Part shown: piece after piece, positions 38,758-47,928 of the stretch
Numbering within the stretch: the first letter of the stretch is position 1
How the letters are laid out: each line of letters starts with the position of its first letter
The notes under the pieces: generated by a model
What the model saw: only the letters and a program-made list of their open reading frames with translations
Databases searched by the model: none
Told to the model about the DNA's origin: nothing
Made by a program: the position numbers and the translations under genes
Assembly (NCBI RefSeq): GCF_004151235.1
Contig: NZ_JUIV01000006.1
Location: 124,001-188,000, forward strand
Direction of reading: 5' to 3'
Source of the DNA: Flavobacterium anhuiense
Lineage (GTDB): Bacteria > Bacteroidota > Bacteroidia > Flavobacteriales > Flavobacteriaceae
Length of the DNA: 64,000 nt

Positions 38758-41700
38758 ATGCTTAATAAAGTAATTCAGTTCTCAGTTAAGAACAAACTGG
38801 CAATTGGAATCTTTACACTGCTGTGGATTGTCTATGGCGTGTATGAGGTTACCCAGTTGCCGATTGATGCCGTGCCGGACATCACAAACAATCAGGTGCA
38901 AATTATTACAACAGCGCCATCCCTTGGAGCTGAAGACGTAGAAAGACTGATCACTTTTCCGATTGAACAGGCGATCAGCAATATTCCGCATCTTAAAGAA
39001 AGCCGTAGTATTTCTCGCTTCGGACTTTCATTAGTAAGTGTTGTTTTTGAAGACGATGCCGATGTGTATTGGGCAAGACAGCAGATAACAGAAAGACTCC
39101 AACAGGTAGAAATCGATCGAAATGCCAACAGACCCGAAATGGCTCCTGTCACTACAGGTTTAGGAGAAATCTATCAATATGTTTTAAAGCCAAAACCAGG
39201 CTTTGAAGAGAAATATTCTCTTGAAGATTTAAGAACCATTCAGGATTGGACAATTAGGAGACAGCTTTTAGGAACAGCAGGAATTGCAGATGTCTCAACT
39301 TTTGGAGGGAAATTAAAACAGTATGAAATTGCAGTAAATCCTGCCAGATTGAAAGCTCAAAATCTAACCATCAGCGAAGTTTTTACAGCTCTAAATAGCA
39401 GTAACGAAAACACTGGGGGAGCTTATATCGAGAAAGGGCCAACGGTTTCCTATATCAGAAGTACTGGTTTAGCTAAAAGTATTGAAGATATTGAAAATAT
39501 TGTAGTTAAAAGTACACAAGGCGGACTTCCAATTTTAGTAAAAGATGTTGCTGATGTTAAGATTTCTTCGGCAATTCGTTATGGTGCATTGACTACGGAC
39601 GAATACGGAGAATCTGTCGGCGGAATTGTTATGATGCTGAAAGGAGAAAATGCCAATAATGTTATTGTTAATGTAAAAGACAAAATAGCCGAAATTGAAA
39701 AAATTCTTCCAGAAGGTTTAAAAATTGAGCCTTTTCTAGACCGAACCAAAATGGTAGACAACGCCATTGGAACAGTAGAAAAAAACTTAATTGAAGGTGC
39801 TTTAATCGTTGTCCTGATTCTGGTTTTATTCCTTGGAAATCTAAGAGCCGGTTTTATTGTAGCTTCAGTTATTCCATTAGCTATGCTTTTTGCCATTATT
39901 ATGATGAATACTTTTGGCGTAAGCGGAAACCTAATGAGCCTTGGCGCCTTAGATTTTGGACTAATTGTAGATGGAGCTGTTATTATCGTAGAAGCCATTC
40001 TGCATCATCTTCACAGCTCAAAAAAATACAAAGCAATAGATTCTATTTCGCAAGAAGAAATAGATAAAGAAGTGACAGGATCGGCCGCACGAATGATGAA
40101 CGCAGCAGTTTTTGGACAAATTATCATTCTGATTGTGTATTTGCCAATTCTTTCTTTACAAGGTATTGAAGGTAAAATGTTCAAACCAATGGCGCAGACT
40201 GTTGCCTTTGCCATTTTAGGAGCTTTCATTTTATCATTGACTTATGTGCCAATGGTTAGTGCTTTATTTTTAAGCAAAAAAATCAGCCATAAAAAAAATC
40301 TTTCTGACCGTGTTATGGAAAGATTAGAAAATGCTTATGAAGGTTGGCTGACGAAAGCTTTACGCATTAGAAAATCGATTGTCATTGGAGCATTTGTACT
40401 TTTCGGAATCGCAGTCTTATTGTTTGCAAGAATGGGAGGAGAGTTTATTCCGCAGTTGGAAGAAGGAGATTTTGCCGTTGAAACCCGTTTACTTCTTGGA
40501 ACCAATCTTTCAACAACTACTGAAACCATCACGAAAATTTCTAAGGAATTGAAAAAAGAATATCCAGAAGTTCAGCAAATAGTTTCCAGAATTGGAAGTG
40601 CTGAAATTCCAACCGATCCAATGCCAATTGAAGGTGGAGATATGATTATTGTTCTAAAAGACAAATCGGAATGGGCAAGCGCTTCTTCGTTTTCTGAATT
40701 GGCTGATAAAATGACTAAAACGGTAAAAAAAGTTGCTCCAGGAGTTACAACTGGATTTCAATTTCCTGTTCAAATGCGTTTTAACGAATTAATGACAGGA
40801 GCAAAACAAGATTTGGTTTGTAAAATCTATGGAGAAGATCTTCAGAAACTTTCTGAATATGCAGAAAAACTTGGAAACATAAGTAAAACCGTTGAAGGTG
40901 CAGCCGATTTATACGTAGAAAAAGTTACTGGAATGCCTCAAATCGTAATTGATTATAATTGGGCAGAAATGGCGAAATACGGTTTGCGTGTTGCTGATGT
41001 GAATGCAACAATTAACGCCGCTTTTGCAGGTGCTGTTGCAGGAAGTATTTACGAAGGTGAAAAACGTTTTGATATGGTGATTCGTGTAGAAGACAACGGA
41101 AGAAAAGGTATTGAAGACGTTAGAAATCTGTTGATTGCAACACCATCAGGAATGCAGATTCCGCTTTATCAAGTGGCTAAAGTAGATGAAGTTGAAGGGC
41201 CAAACCAAATTCAGAGAGAAAATGCCAAAAGAAGAATCATTGTCGGATTTAATGTTCGAGGTAGAGACGTTCAGTCAATTGTGGAAGAATTACAGCAGAA
41301 AGTAAATCAGCAGATTAAATTTGATCCAGGTTATTATGTCACTTATGGTGGAGCTTTTGAGAATCTTCAGCAGGCAAAAGCGAGATTGGGAGTTGCAGTT
41401 CCTGCCGCTTTATTGATGATTTTCGCTTTGCTTTATTTTGCTTTTAAATCGTTTAAAGAAGGAATAATCATTTTTACCGCCATTCCATTATCTGCAATAG
41501 GAGGTGTGTTTGCTTTAGCCTTGCGAGATATGCCTTTTAGTATTTCGGCAGGAGTTGGTTTTATTGCGCTTTTTGGAGTTGCAGTATTAAACGGAATTGT
41601 TTTGATTTCCGAGTTTAACCGAATTCAAAAACACGGGGAAATCACAGATCCTTTTGACATTATTTTATTAGGAACCAAAAATAGATTACGTCCAGTTTTA

Positions 41701-43134
41701 ATGACCGCAGCTGTGGCTTCATTAGGATTTCTTCCAATGGCTTTAAGTAATGGTGCAGGAGCAGAGGTACAGCGTCCGCTAGCGACAGTGGTAATCGGTG
41801 GATTGGTAACAGCAACACTTTTAACTCTTTTTGTACTTCCAGCTATTTATTTGATGACTTTTCACGCTAAAGGGTTTTCTCAAAAAAGAAAAAAACACAT
41901 GAATAATCTAACCATTTTATTGAGCATTCTTTTTATTGGTAACATAGCAAATGCGCAAGAATTACCAATTTCGCTAGACGAATCTATTTCAATTGCGATT
42001 CAAAACAACAGAACGATTAAATCGGCAAAATTAAACGAACAGTCTAAGGGCCATTTGCAAAAAACAGGATATAATCTTCCGCAGACACAAATCGATGCCG
42101 ATTACGGACAGTTTAACAGCGTAAAGAAAGACACGAGATTTGGAATTAGCCAGACTTTTGCTTTTCCTACCGTTTACAGCAATCAGAAAAAAGCATTTCA
42201 AGCCGATTTTAATAAAGCAAAAGCTGAAGTGCAGCTGACTTCTCAGGAAATTAAAACGAGAGTTCGGACTATTTATTACAATTATTTGTGGCTGAACAGC
42301 AAAAAAGAACTTTTGGTCTATGCCGATTCCATTTATAGAATCATGGAAAAGAAATCAGATTTAAGATTTAAAGCAGGTGAAGCCAATGTTTTAGAAAAAA
42401 GCGCTTCGCAATCTGCGAGACAATTCTACAGCAATCAACTTGTAATGGTAAACAGAGATATCGAAATTGCTTTAAATTCATTCAATGCTATTCTTCAAGA
42501 TAAAGTTGAACATGCTCCTAAAAAGCAAAAGCTAAAAGCAGTTTTAGATAGAGCTTCAATCGAAAGTTTAAAAACAGAAAATCTTCCTGCTGTTCAGCGT
42601 TCGCAATTTGAATCGGAATCTGCCAAATGGAGATGGAAGACAGAAAGTGCCAAAATGCTTCCTGAAATTACTTTAGGTTATAATAATTTAAGTATTATCG
42701 GAACTCAAACTAACACTTCAGGTCAGGAAGTTTATTATGATAGTTCACAAAGATTTAATTACATAAATGCTGGACTTTCGATCCCTATTTTTTTCACGAG
42801 TCAATCTGAACGAAAAAGAGCGGCAAAAGCAGAATATGAAAGTTATGCAGAGTTGTCTGAAGCTTTAAAAATAGAAGTAAAAACTAATATTGAAAATGCA
42901 GATCGCGAGCTGAAAAAATACGAAGAAAGCTTGGCGTATTATGAAACGGACGGACTAAAAAATGCTCAAACCATTATCGAAGCTTCAAGCAGCCAATTGC
43001 AGAATGGAGATATCGATTACTTGCAATGGGTTTTAGTAGTAAATCAAGCCATTACAATTAAAAGTGAATATCTAGACGCATTGGATGCTTATAATAAAGC
43101 AGTTGTTACACTGCAAAATCTTAATAATATTTAA
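38758..43134 (+). CDS. CzcA/CusA-family heavy-metal RND pump fused to a TolC-like domain
   Basis: 1458 aa. Residues 1-1047 form a complete HME-type RND pump; helix 4 reads LDFGLIVDGAVIIVEA, the DFG..VDGA..VE arrangement of divalent-cation (Co/Zn/Cd) CzcA pumps. From residue 1048 an outer-membrane-efflux (TolC) domain of about 410 residues follows in frame. The junction is striking: MNNLTILLSILFIGNIANAQ, an apparently intact signal peptide, directly follows KGFSQKRKKH. RND-TolC fusions are known in Bacteroidota, so the fusion is probably real rather than an artefact. It is followed at once (1 bp) by the adaptor gene. Confidence 0.93.
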   Translation: MLNKVIQFSVKNKLAIGIFTLLWIVYGVYEVTQLPIDAVPDITNNQVQIITTAPSLGAEDVERLITFPIEQAISNIPHLKESRSISRFGLSLVSVVFEDDADVYWARQQITERLQQVEIDRNANRPEMAPVTTGLGEIYQYVLKPKPGFEEKYSLEDLRTIQDWTIRRQLLGTAGIADVSTFGGKLKQYEIAVNPARLKAQNLTISEVFTALNSSNENTGGAYIEKGPTVSYIRSTGLAKSIEDIENIVVKSTQGGLPILVKDVADVKISSAIRYGALTTDEYGESVGGIVMMLKGENANNVIVNVKDKIAEIEKILPEGLKIEPFLDRTKMVDNAIGTVEKNLIEGALIVVLILVLFLGNLRAGFIVASVIPLAMLFAIIMMNTFGVSGNLMSLGALDFGLIVDGAVIIVEAILHHLHSSKKYKAIDSISQEEIDKEVTGSAARMMNAAVFGQIIILIVYLPILSLQGIEGKMFKPMAQTVAFAILGAFILSLTYVPMVSALFLSKKISHKKNLSDRVMERLENAYEGWLTKALRIRKSIVIGAFVLFGIAVLLFARMGGEFIPQLEEGDFAVETRLLLGTNLSTTTETITKISKELKKEYPEVQQIVSRIGSAEIPTDPMPIEGGDMIIVLKDKSEWASASSFSELADKMTKTVKKVAPGVTTGFQFPVQMRFNELMTGAKQDLVCKIYGEDLQKLSEYAEKLGNISKTVEGAADLYVEKVTGMPQIVIDYNWAEMAKYGLRVADVNATINAAFAGAVAGSIYEGEKRFDMVIRVEDNGRKGIEDVRNLLIATPSGMQIPLYQVAKVDEVEGPNQIQRENAKRRIIVGFNVRGRDVQSIVEELQQKVNQQIKFDPGYYVTYGGAFENLQQAKARLGVAVPAALLMIFALLYFAFKSFKEGIIIFTAIPLSAIGGVFALALRDMPFSISAGVGFIALFGVAVLNGIVLISEFNRIQKHGEITDPFDIILLGTKNRLRPVLMTAAVASLGFLPMALSNGAGAEVQRPLATVVIGGLVTATLLTLFVLPAIYLMTFHAKGFSQKRKKHMNNLTILLSILFIGNIANAQELPISLDESISIAIQNNRTIKSAKLNEQSKGHLQKTGYNLPQTQIDADYGQFNSVKKDTRFGISQTFAFPTVYSNQKKAFQADFNKAKAEVQLTSQEIKTRVRTIYYNYLWLNSKKELLVYADSIYRIMEKKSDLRFKAGEANVLEKSASQSARQFYSNQLVMVNRDIEIALNSFNAILQDKVEHAPKKQKLKAVLDRASIESLKTENLPAVQRSQFESESAKWRWKTESAKMLPEITLGYNNLSIIGTQTNTSGQEVYYDSSQRFNYINAGLSIPIFFTSQSERKRAAKAEYESYAELSEALKIEVKTNIENADRELKKYEESLAYYETDGLKNAQTIIEASSSQLQNGDIDYLQWVLVVNQAITIKSEYLDALDAYNKAVVTLQNLNNI

Positions 43135-43135
43135 A

Positions 43136-44266
43136 ATGAAAAAATATATTTCAGCGTTTGCAAGCGCATTAGTACTGATCTCTTGCGGAAAGAAGCAAAA
43201 TGAAGAGAACAAGAATGCCGAGGATAAAAGTATATCGGTTATAAAATTAACTACCGAACAGGTTAAAAACGCAGGACTAGAAACAGGCAATCCAACGCTT
43301 AGAAACATACAAGAAGTTTTACAGCTGCAAGGTACTGTTACTGTTCCTCCAAAAAGTGTTGTGAGCATCAGCATTCCATTAGGAGGATATGTAAAAAGCA
43401 CGAACTTGATTGCGGGGATGAATGTGCAGAAAGGACAAGTTTTGGCCGTATTAGAAGATATGCAGTTTATTGAATTGCAGCAGGATTATCTTATGGCGAA
43501 AGAAAAATTTGAACTGGCTCAAAATGAATATAAAAGGCAGAAAGAACTTAATACAAACAAAGCGAGCAGTGATAAGGTTTTGGAGCAGATTACTACCGAA
43601 ATGAGAACACAGCGTATTACAATGTCTTCTTTGGAGCATAAACTCACTTTATTGGGAATCAATCCAAAAAAGCTTACGGTTTCTACAATTAGCAATACGA
43701 TAAAGGTGATTTCACCAATAAACGGTTTGGTATCAAAAGTGAATGTCAATGTGGGGAAATATGTAAATCCAACCGATATGCTTTTTGAATTGATTGACAA
43801 AAAAGACATAGTTCTGACTCTAAATGCTTTTGAAAAAGATGTTGCTTCCTTATCTGTGGGACAGACCGTTATGGCTTTCGCCAATAATTCGGATACTAAA
43901 AAATACCCGGCAAAAATTGCCTTTATCAATCAAAGTTTAAATGGCGATCGTGCTGCAGAAATTATCTGTAAAGTAAATGTTTATAATCCGTCACTTTTGC
44001 CTGGGCTGTTTATCAATGCCGAAGTTGAAGTAGGGAATCAAAAAGCTCTTACAATTCCTGAAGATGCTGTAGTGCGCTGGCAGGGCAAATTTTATGTTTT
44101 TATAGATATTGGTAATAATCAGTTTCAAATGGTGGAAGTGAAGTCTGGAGTTAAAAACGAAGGTTTCTGTCAGGTTGCTTCAAATGAGTTAAATAATTCT
44201 TCTAAAATCGTTGTGAAAAATGCCTACACTTTATTGATGTCTGCCATGAATCAAGATGAACAATAA
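43136..44266 (+). CDS. CzcB/CusB-type periplasmic adaptor lipoprotein
   Basis: 376 aa from the ATG at 43136, which begins a lipoprotein signal (MKKYISAFASALVLISCGKK); an upstream in-frame ATG at 43085 lies inside the pump gene. Membrane-fusion-protein layout: lipoyl half (IPLGGYVKSTNLIAGMNVQ), helical hairpin (about 125-190), second lipoyl half (ISPINGLVSKVNVNVGKYV), beta-barrel and C-terminal domain. It completes the metal-efflux system with the fused pump/channel. The stop of the pump and this start are separated by one base. Confidence 0.92.
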   Translation: MKKYISAFASALVLISCGKKQNEENKNAEDKSISVIKLTTEQVKNAGLETGNPTLRNIQEVLQLQGTVTVPPKSVVSISIPLGGYVKSTNLIAGMNVQKGQVLAVLEDMQFIELQQDYLMAKEKFELAQNEYKRQKELNTNKASSDKVLEQITTEMRTQRITMSSLEHKLTLLGINPKKLTVSTISNTIKVISPINGLVSKVNVNVGKYVNPTDMLFELIDKKDIVLTLNAFEKDVASLSVGQTVMAFANNSDTKKYPAKIAFINQSLNGDRAAEIICKVNVYNPSLLPGLFINAEVEVGNQKALTIPEDAVVRWQGKFYVFIDIGNNQFQMVEVKSGVKNEGFCQVASNELNNSSKIVVKNAYTLLMSAMNQDEQ

Positions 44267-44304
44267 TTCATAAATTTCTCATTACAAATTTAGTCTTAAA
44301 CAAT

Positions 44305-44340
44305 AAAACCTCAGTAAAATTAAGCTTTACTGGGGGTTTC
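44305..44340 (+). terminator. Rho-independent terminator of the metal-efflux operon
   Basis: AAACCTCAGTAAA pairs with TTTACTGGGGGTTT (one G-T pair and a small bulge) about 40 bp after the adaptor stop, with T-rich sequence following. Confidence 0.75.
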
Positions 44341-44670
44341 GTTTTATTTAGTTATCCTTTTGCATAGAAATGGAAAATAAAACAATTTTTTGCTTTAGTC
44401 GAGCAACAATTATATTTAAAAGAGAAGTAAATCAATTTTTAAACTCAGTTGAACAACAATATTTAATATCAAAAAATTATGATAAACCAAAGAGAAAAAA
44501 TCCTATATCTTGAATGGGATTTCGAACGATCGTCCAGCTTCGATTAAATCTCTAATAGCGCCAGTTTAACACTGTTTATTTCAAACAGACTAAGAATTTC
44601 TTGTGAAAAAATCGAACCGCAAATATTATGCTGTGAAGGCTTGAAAAATCTACGTATTAGGGCATAAAAA

Positions 44671-44835
44671 AAGAGACAACTATTTGCTAGTTGTCTCCTT
44701 AAATGACCTTACTGAGCAATTTACAAACCATTTTATGAATGATTTAAAGAAATTAGCATATTTTCAGGTGAATTTGCAAGGTGATTATTTTAATTTTTTA
44801 TTTAGAAGCGGTTTGTATGTATCGTAGAAGTTAAA
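44671..44835 (+). pseudogene. 3'-end remnant of a second serine recombinase gene (direct repeat, right copy)
   Basis: The segment keeps the last codons of a recombinase (ATG ACC TTA CTG AGC ... reading MTLLSNLQTIL and stop), the downstream AT-rich DNA and, just before, a 10-bp perfect hairpin (GAGACAACTA / TAGTTGTCTC) where the intact gene has its own 12-bp hairpin. Upstream of the hairpin, no recombinase frame can be followed. The flanking gap 44341-44670 contains no gene, nor does 44836-45027. Confidence 0.7.
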
Positions 44836-45027
44836 TGCTAAAAGACTATTTTAAAAATATAATTGAACCTCTAAAGAATATTTATTAAATTAAAATCTAT
44901 AAGTTTAGTTGATTTATTATTACAAGAATTTGATTCAAATAATAAATTATATAAATCTTTATCCTAAATAAATATCATATTTGTTTAGGACAGGAATGTT
45001 ATTGGTGCTGGAATTTTTTAACTTTGG

Positions 45028-46212
45028 CTATCTATATTTTATATTAATACTGACAATATCTGAAGCCATATTAGTAGTCCTAGCATAATGGCCATAACGA
45101 ATCTCCAAAGTATTCCAGTGTTTGAGACCAAATACACCATTTGGAGGTGTAAATTTCATGCCCATTCCAAAGAAACTGCTGTCAAACTTTGATAAATCAT
45201 AGTTGCTGGTATAGAATTCATCGGCTGCAGTATGTTCTCCGTAAGGTTTGAAATACTTGGTTCCGCTTTGGGTGTAATATCTGTAAAAAGGACTCAATGA
45301 AAATGCCTGAGTTAATTTGACAGGAATCTCCAGATCAGCAGTATGCGCTTTGATACTCCAATCATCAGTGTAATATCTATAGTATGCCCTGATAATCAAA
45401 TTATCACCTAAGAAATAGCTTGCTCTTATTCCCAATGGAATTTTTAGTCTTGTGTCTGGCATTTTTTCTTGATGAACAGAACCGTCTGCAAAATAAACCC
45501 TGTGAAAAGGAAGGCTTAAATATCCGTTTTGGCTGATAACATCACCTACAATCATGACCTGTAAATTTTTGTTTATGACCTGTGAGTAACTCAAGGTTCC
45601 AGCAAAAGTATTCCTGTTGGCACTATCATAACCTTCGCTTCCAGGAGCACGGAGTTCAATTGGTTCAATTAATTTAAGCTGATCAATAAAAGTCTGAAAT
45701 CTGGCAGTAAATTCACCGTTTTTGTCTTTTGTTTTTTGAGAGAAACTGATATTTCCTCCAAATGACTGATAATCAAATTCTGTCGATGAAGAAACGCCGA
45801 TTCCAAGAGTTCTGCCTTTTTCTTCATTTTCTCTAAAATAAGTCAAAGAAGGATAGAAGCGGTTGTCTGAAGATGAAGCAGATGAATTTGCACTCAAATC
45901 AATCATATCTGACGAGGCGGAGGTATAATGATCGATTCCGGCTTCTATATCAAAAGTATGTTTGATTCCTGTCTCTCCGTATTTAACCAGTTTTACATCA
46001 ATGGTATTGGCAATATCTGTAAGATGTTCAGAACCAATTCCTCCTGTAACTGCAGAATTGTTCCCATCCTGTTTATAGTAGCTTGACACTAAATTTACTT
46101 CTTCCAATTTTAATTTTTTGCTTTTGTAACTGGTAGAATCAGTTGGTGCATTTTGAGCCCTTGTCTGAAATAATGCCAATAAAGCAAATCCTGTTATGAA
46201 TACCCTTTTCAT
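45028..46212 (-). CDS. DUF3570 outer-membrane beta-barrel protein
   Basis: 394 aa: signal peptide (MKRVFITGFALLALFQTRAQ) and then an almost wholly beta-stranded sequence with alternating aromatic residues, ending in SDIVSINIKYR, as expected of an outer-membrane barrel. Family landmarks are FDIEAGIDHYTSASSDMID and a C-terminal half full of Tyr/Phe strands. DUF3570 has no established function; it recurs next to DUF4266 lipoproteins. Here it is the last gene of a leftward operon thioredoxin-ApbE-DUF4266-DUF3570, 17 bp after the DUF4266 gene. Confidence 0.85.
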   Translation of the reverse strand: MKRVFITGFALLALFQTRAQNAPTDSTSYKSKKLKLEEVNLVSSYYKQDGNNSAVTGGIGSEHLTDIANTIDVKLVKYGETGIKHTFDIEAGIDHYTSASSDMIDLSANSSASSSDNRFYPSLTYFRENEEKGRTLGIGVSSSTEFDYQSFGGNISFSQKTKDKNGEFTARFQTFIDQLKLIEPIELRAPGSEGYDSANRNTFAGTLSYSQVINKNLQVMIVGDVISQNGYLSLPFHRVYFADGSVHQEKMPDTRLKIPLGIRASYFLGDNLIIRAYYRYYTDDWSIKAHTADLEIPVKLTQAFSLSPFYRYYTQSGTKYFKPYGEHTAADEFYTSNYDLSKFDSSFFGMGMKFTPPNGVFGLKHWNTLEIRYGHYARTTNMASDIVSINIKYR

Positions 46213-46229
46213 TTTTAAGCTTTTGAGTA

Positions 46230-46463
46230 TTAGTTGCAGCCGCAGCCACCACCGCTTTTTCCTGAATTCGCCCCGGAAGCTCCCTCGCGGTAGGATTGGA
46301 AACTAAGTTCCGTTTTTTCGATTTTCCTGTTGGAGAGCACCATTTCAGAATCGTTGAGTTTTCCCTTTTGGTATTCCTTTACAGAGGTGCAGGAGGTAAG
46401 CAGCATGCCATTAAAAGCAGTACTGCATAACAATACGAGAATTTTTCGCTTTGCCCTTTTCAT
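46230..46463 (-). CDS. DUF4266 mini-lipoprotein with GGGCGCN tail
   Basis: 77 aa. Signal and lipobox MLLTSCTS (Cys about residue 25), leaving a mature peptide of about 52 residues. It contains SYREGASGANSGKSGGGCGCN at its end (given here in full to the last residue because the tail is the defining trait): a flexible Gly/Ser stretch closing with Cys-Gly-Cys. The two cysteines are ideal for a metal or a disulfide. The EGASGAN stretch distantly resembles the [DE]GxSGA[ST] flavinylation site of ApbE substrates, but has Asn where the acceptor Thr/Ser would be. It overlaps the ApbE gene end by 4 bp. Confidence 0.85.
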   Translation of the reverse strand: MKRAKRKILVLLCSTAFNGMLLTSCTSVKEYQKGKLNDSEMVLSNRKIEKTELSFQSYREGASGANSGKSGGGCGCN

Positions 46464-47410
46464 TTTAGACGGATGTTTTTGGATGTGTAAATTTTGTTGT
46501 TATCATCAATTATTATGCAGTATAAATCAGGTATCTGATCTATTAAAAACAAGCCAGCTTTAATTCCCATAACAGCAATTGGAGTCGCCATTGCATCTGC
46601 AAATTCTGCATTTGAAGAGATAATGGTTACGCTTTTTATTCCAGTTATCGGAAGCCCGGTTTTTGGGTCAATAGTATGCGAATATTTTTTCCCATTAATG
46701 GTCACGAATTTTTCATAGTTGCCTGATGTAGCCACTGCTTTATTGGATATTTCCATATAAGAAAATGCCGCATTTGGCGCATCAGGATTAGCCACGCCTA
46801 TTGTCCATTTTTTACCGTTCGGCTGCAGTCCCCAAGCGCAAAGATCTCCGCTGGCATTAATAATGCCGCTTTGTACATTATGTTTGATAAGAATCTGCTT
46901 TGCCATTTCTGCGGCATATCCTTTTCCGATGCCTCCAAAACCAATACGCATTCCTTTTTCTCTTAAAAATACGGTTGTGTTTTCTCTATCAAGGATAATA
47001 TTTCGATAATCAATAAGATGTACCATTTTTAATGCTGTTTCAGCATCTGGCAGTATAGTCATAGATTTGTCAAAATTCCAAAGGCTTTTGTCAATGCTTC
47101 CATAAGAAATATCAAATGCTCCTTGCGTTATGCTGGAGATTCCGATAGATCTTTCGATAAGATTAAAAACTTCCAAATCTACTTTGACGGGTTTGATTCC
47201 TGCATTCTGATTGATTTGATTCGTCTGGCTATCCTCTTTATAGGTAGTCAATAGTTTTTCAATCCGCTTGATTTCTTCAATGGCCAGATTAATATATTCA
47301 TTTCCTGTTTTTTCATTCACTGCAACAACTGTTATAGTAAAGTTGTTCCCCATAAGTTTCAGGGATTTTGAATATTTCTGTTTATTTGATATGTTATTTA
47401 TGGCTGTCAC
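46460..47410 (-). CDS. apbE: ApbE-family FAD:protein FMN transferase
   Basis: 316 aa. ApbE landmarks: RIEKLLTTYKEDSQTNQIN, IGFGGIGKGYAAEMAKQIL (flavin/Mg site), NASGDLCAWG and HTIDPKTGLPITG. The enzyme transfers FMN from FAD to a Thr/Ser of a target protein. Most ApbE proteins are exported lipoproteins; this one starts MTAINNISNKQKYS with no signal peptide visible, and a later ATG (MGNNFTITV) gives none either, so it may act in the cytoplasm or its N-terminus is truncated. Its start overlaps the thioredoxin gene end by 17 bp. No standard FMN-target domain is encoded nearby. Confidence 0.9.
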   Translation of the reverse strand: MTAINNISNKQKYSKSLKLMGNNFTITVVAVNEKTGNEYINLAIEEIKRIEKLLTTYKEDSQTNQINQNAGIKPVKVDLEVFNLIERSIGISSITQGAFDISYGSIDKSLWNFDKSMTILPDAETALKMVHLIDYRNIILDRENTTVFLREKGMRIGFGGIGKGYAAEMAKQILIKHNVQSGIINASGDLCAWGLQPNGKKWTIGVANPDAPNAAFSYMEISNKAVATSGNYEKFVTINGKKYSHTIDPKTGLPITGIKSVTIISSNAEFADAMATPIAVMGIKAGLFLIDQIPDLYCIIIDDNNKIYTSKNIRLK

Positions 47411-47831
47411 AGATCGCTTTTATTTCGGCAGTCCATTGTTCAGGAGCAGTTTCTGGTTTTCCATGCCAGGTTTTGATTACTTTGCCATCAGCATCCAAAA
47501 GAAGCGTTAAAGGAAAACTTCCATCTTTATTATAAATTTCTGCTAAATCCTCATTTCGTTTAATCTGCTCAGGAGTTCCGATATTTTTCTTTTTTCTCGG
47601 AAAATCAGCATTGACAAGCACTAGATTTTCATTTGCCATGGCAGTAAAAACTTCGCTTTCAAAATAGTCTCTACGTGTTACAATACATGGGCCGCACCAG
47701 TCTGAGCCGGAGAAGTTCAATAGAATCAATTCGTGTTTTTCCTTTGCAATTTTTTTAGCATTATTAAAATCAGGTTCCCAGTTTATGGTAATTGCTGTTG
47801 TCAATAAAAGGAACAAGGTAATCAGCTTCAT
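47394..47831 (-). CDS. Secreted thioredoxin-family protein
   Basis: 145 aa with a short signal peptide (MKLITLFLLLTTAITI) and a thioredoxin fold. The active-site motif is SDWCGPCIVTRRDYF, and the cis-proline region reads GSFPLTLLLDADGKVI. It should handle disulfides, or deliver reductant, in the periplasm. First gene of the operon with ApbE, DUF4266 and DUF3570; the CGC tail of DUF4266 is a natural candidate substrate, which is inference. No promoter motif is clear in the 100 bp upstream. Confidence 0.9.
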   Translation of the reverse strand: MKLITLFLLLTTAITINWEPDFNNAKKIAKEKHELILLNFSGSDWCGPCIVTRRDYFESEVFTAMANENLVLVNADFPRKKKNIGTPEQIKRNEDLAEIYNKDGSFPLTLLLDADGKVIKTWHGKPETAPEQWTAEIKAICDSHK

Positions 47832-47928
47832 TTCAGAGTTTAGTTTTTTTAGATATTTACGAAATAACGGATTCTTAGCTGTCTTATTTTTTTTTATTGC
47901 TTAAGATTGGATTAATTTTTTTAATTAG

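Noticed and set aside
37917..44835. Direct repeats as attL/attR of one element made by the serine recombinase
   Set aside because: Large serine recombinases leave only very short identical cores; here about 120 bp are shared at moderate identity, which fits homologous gene ends better.
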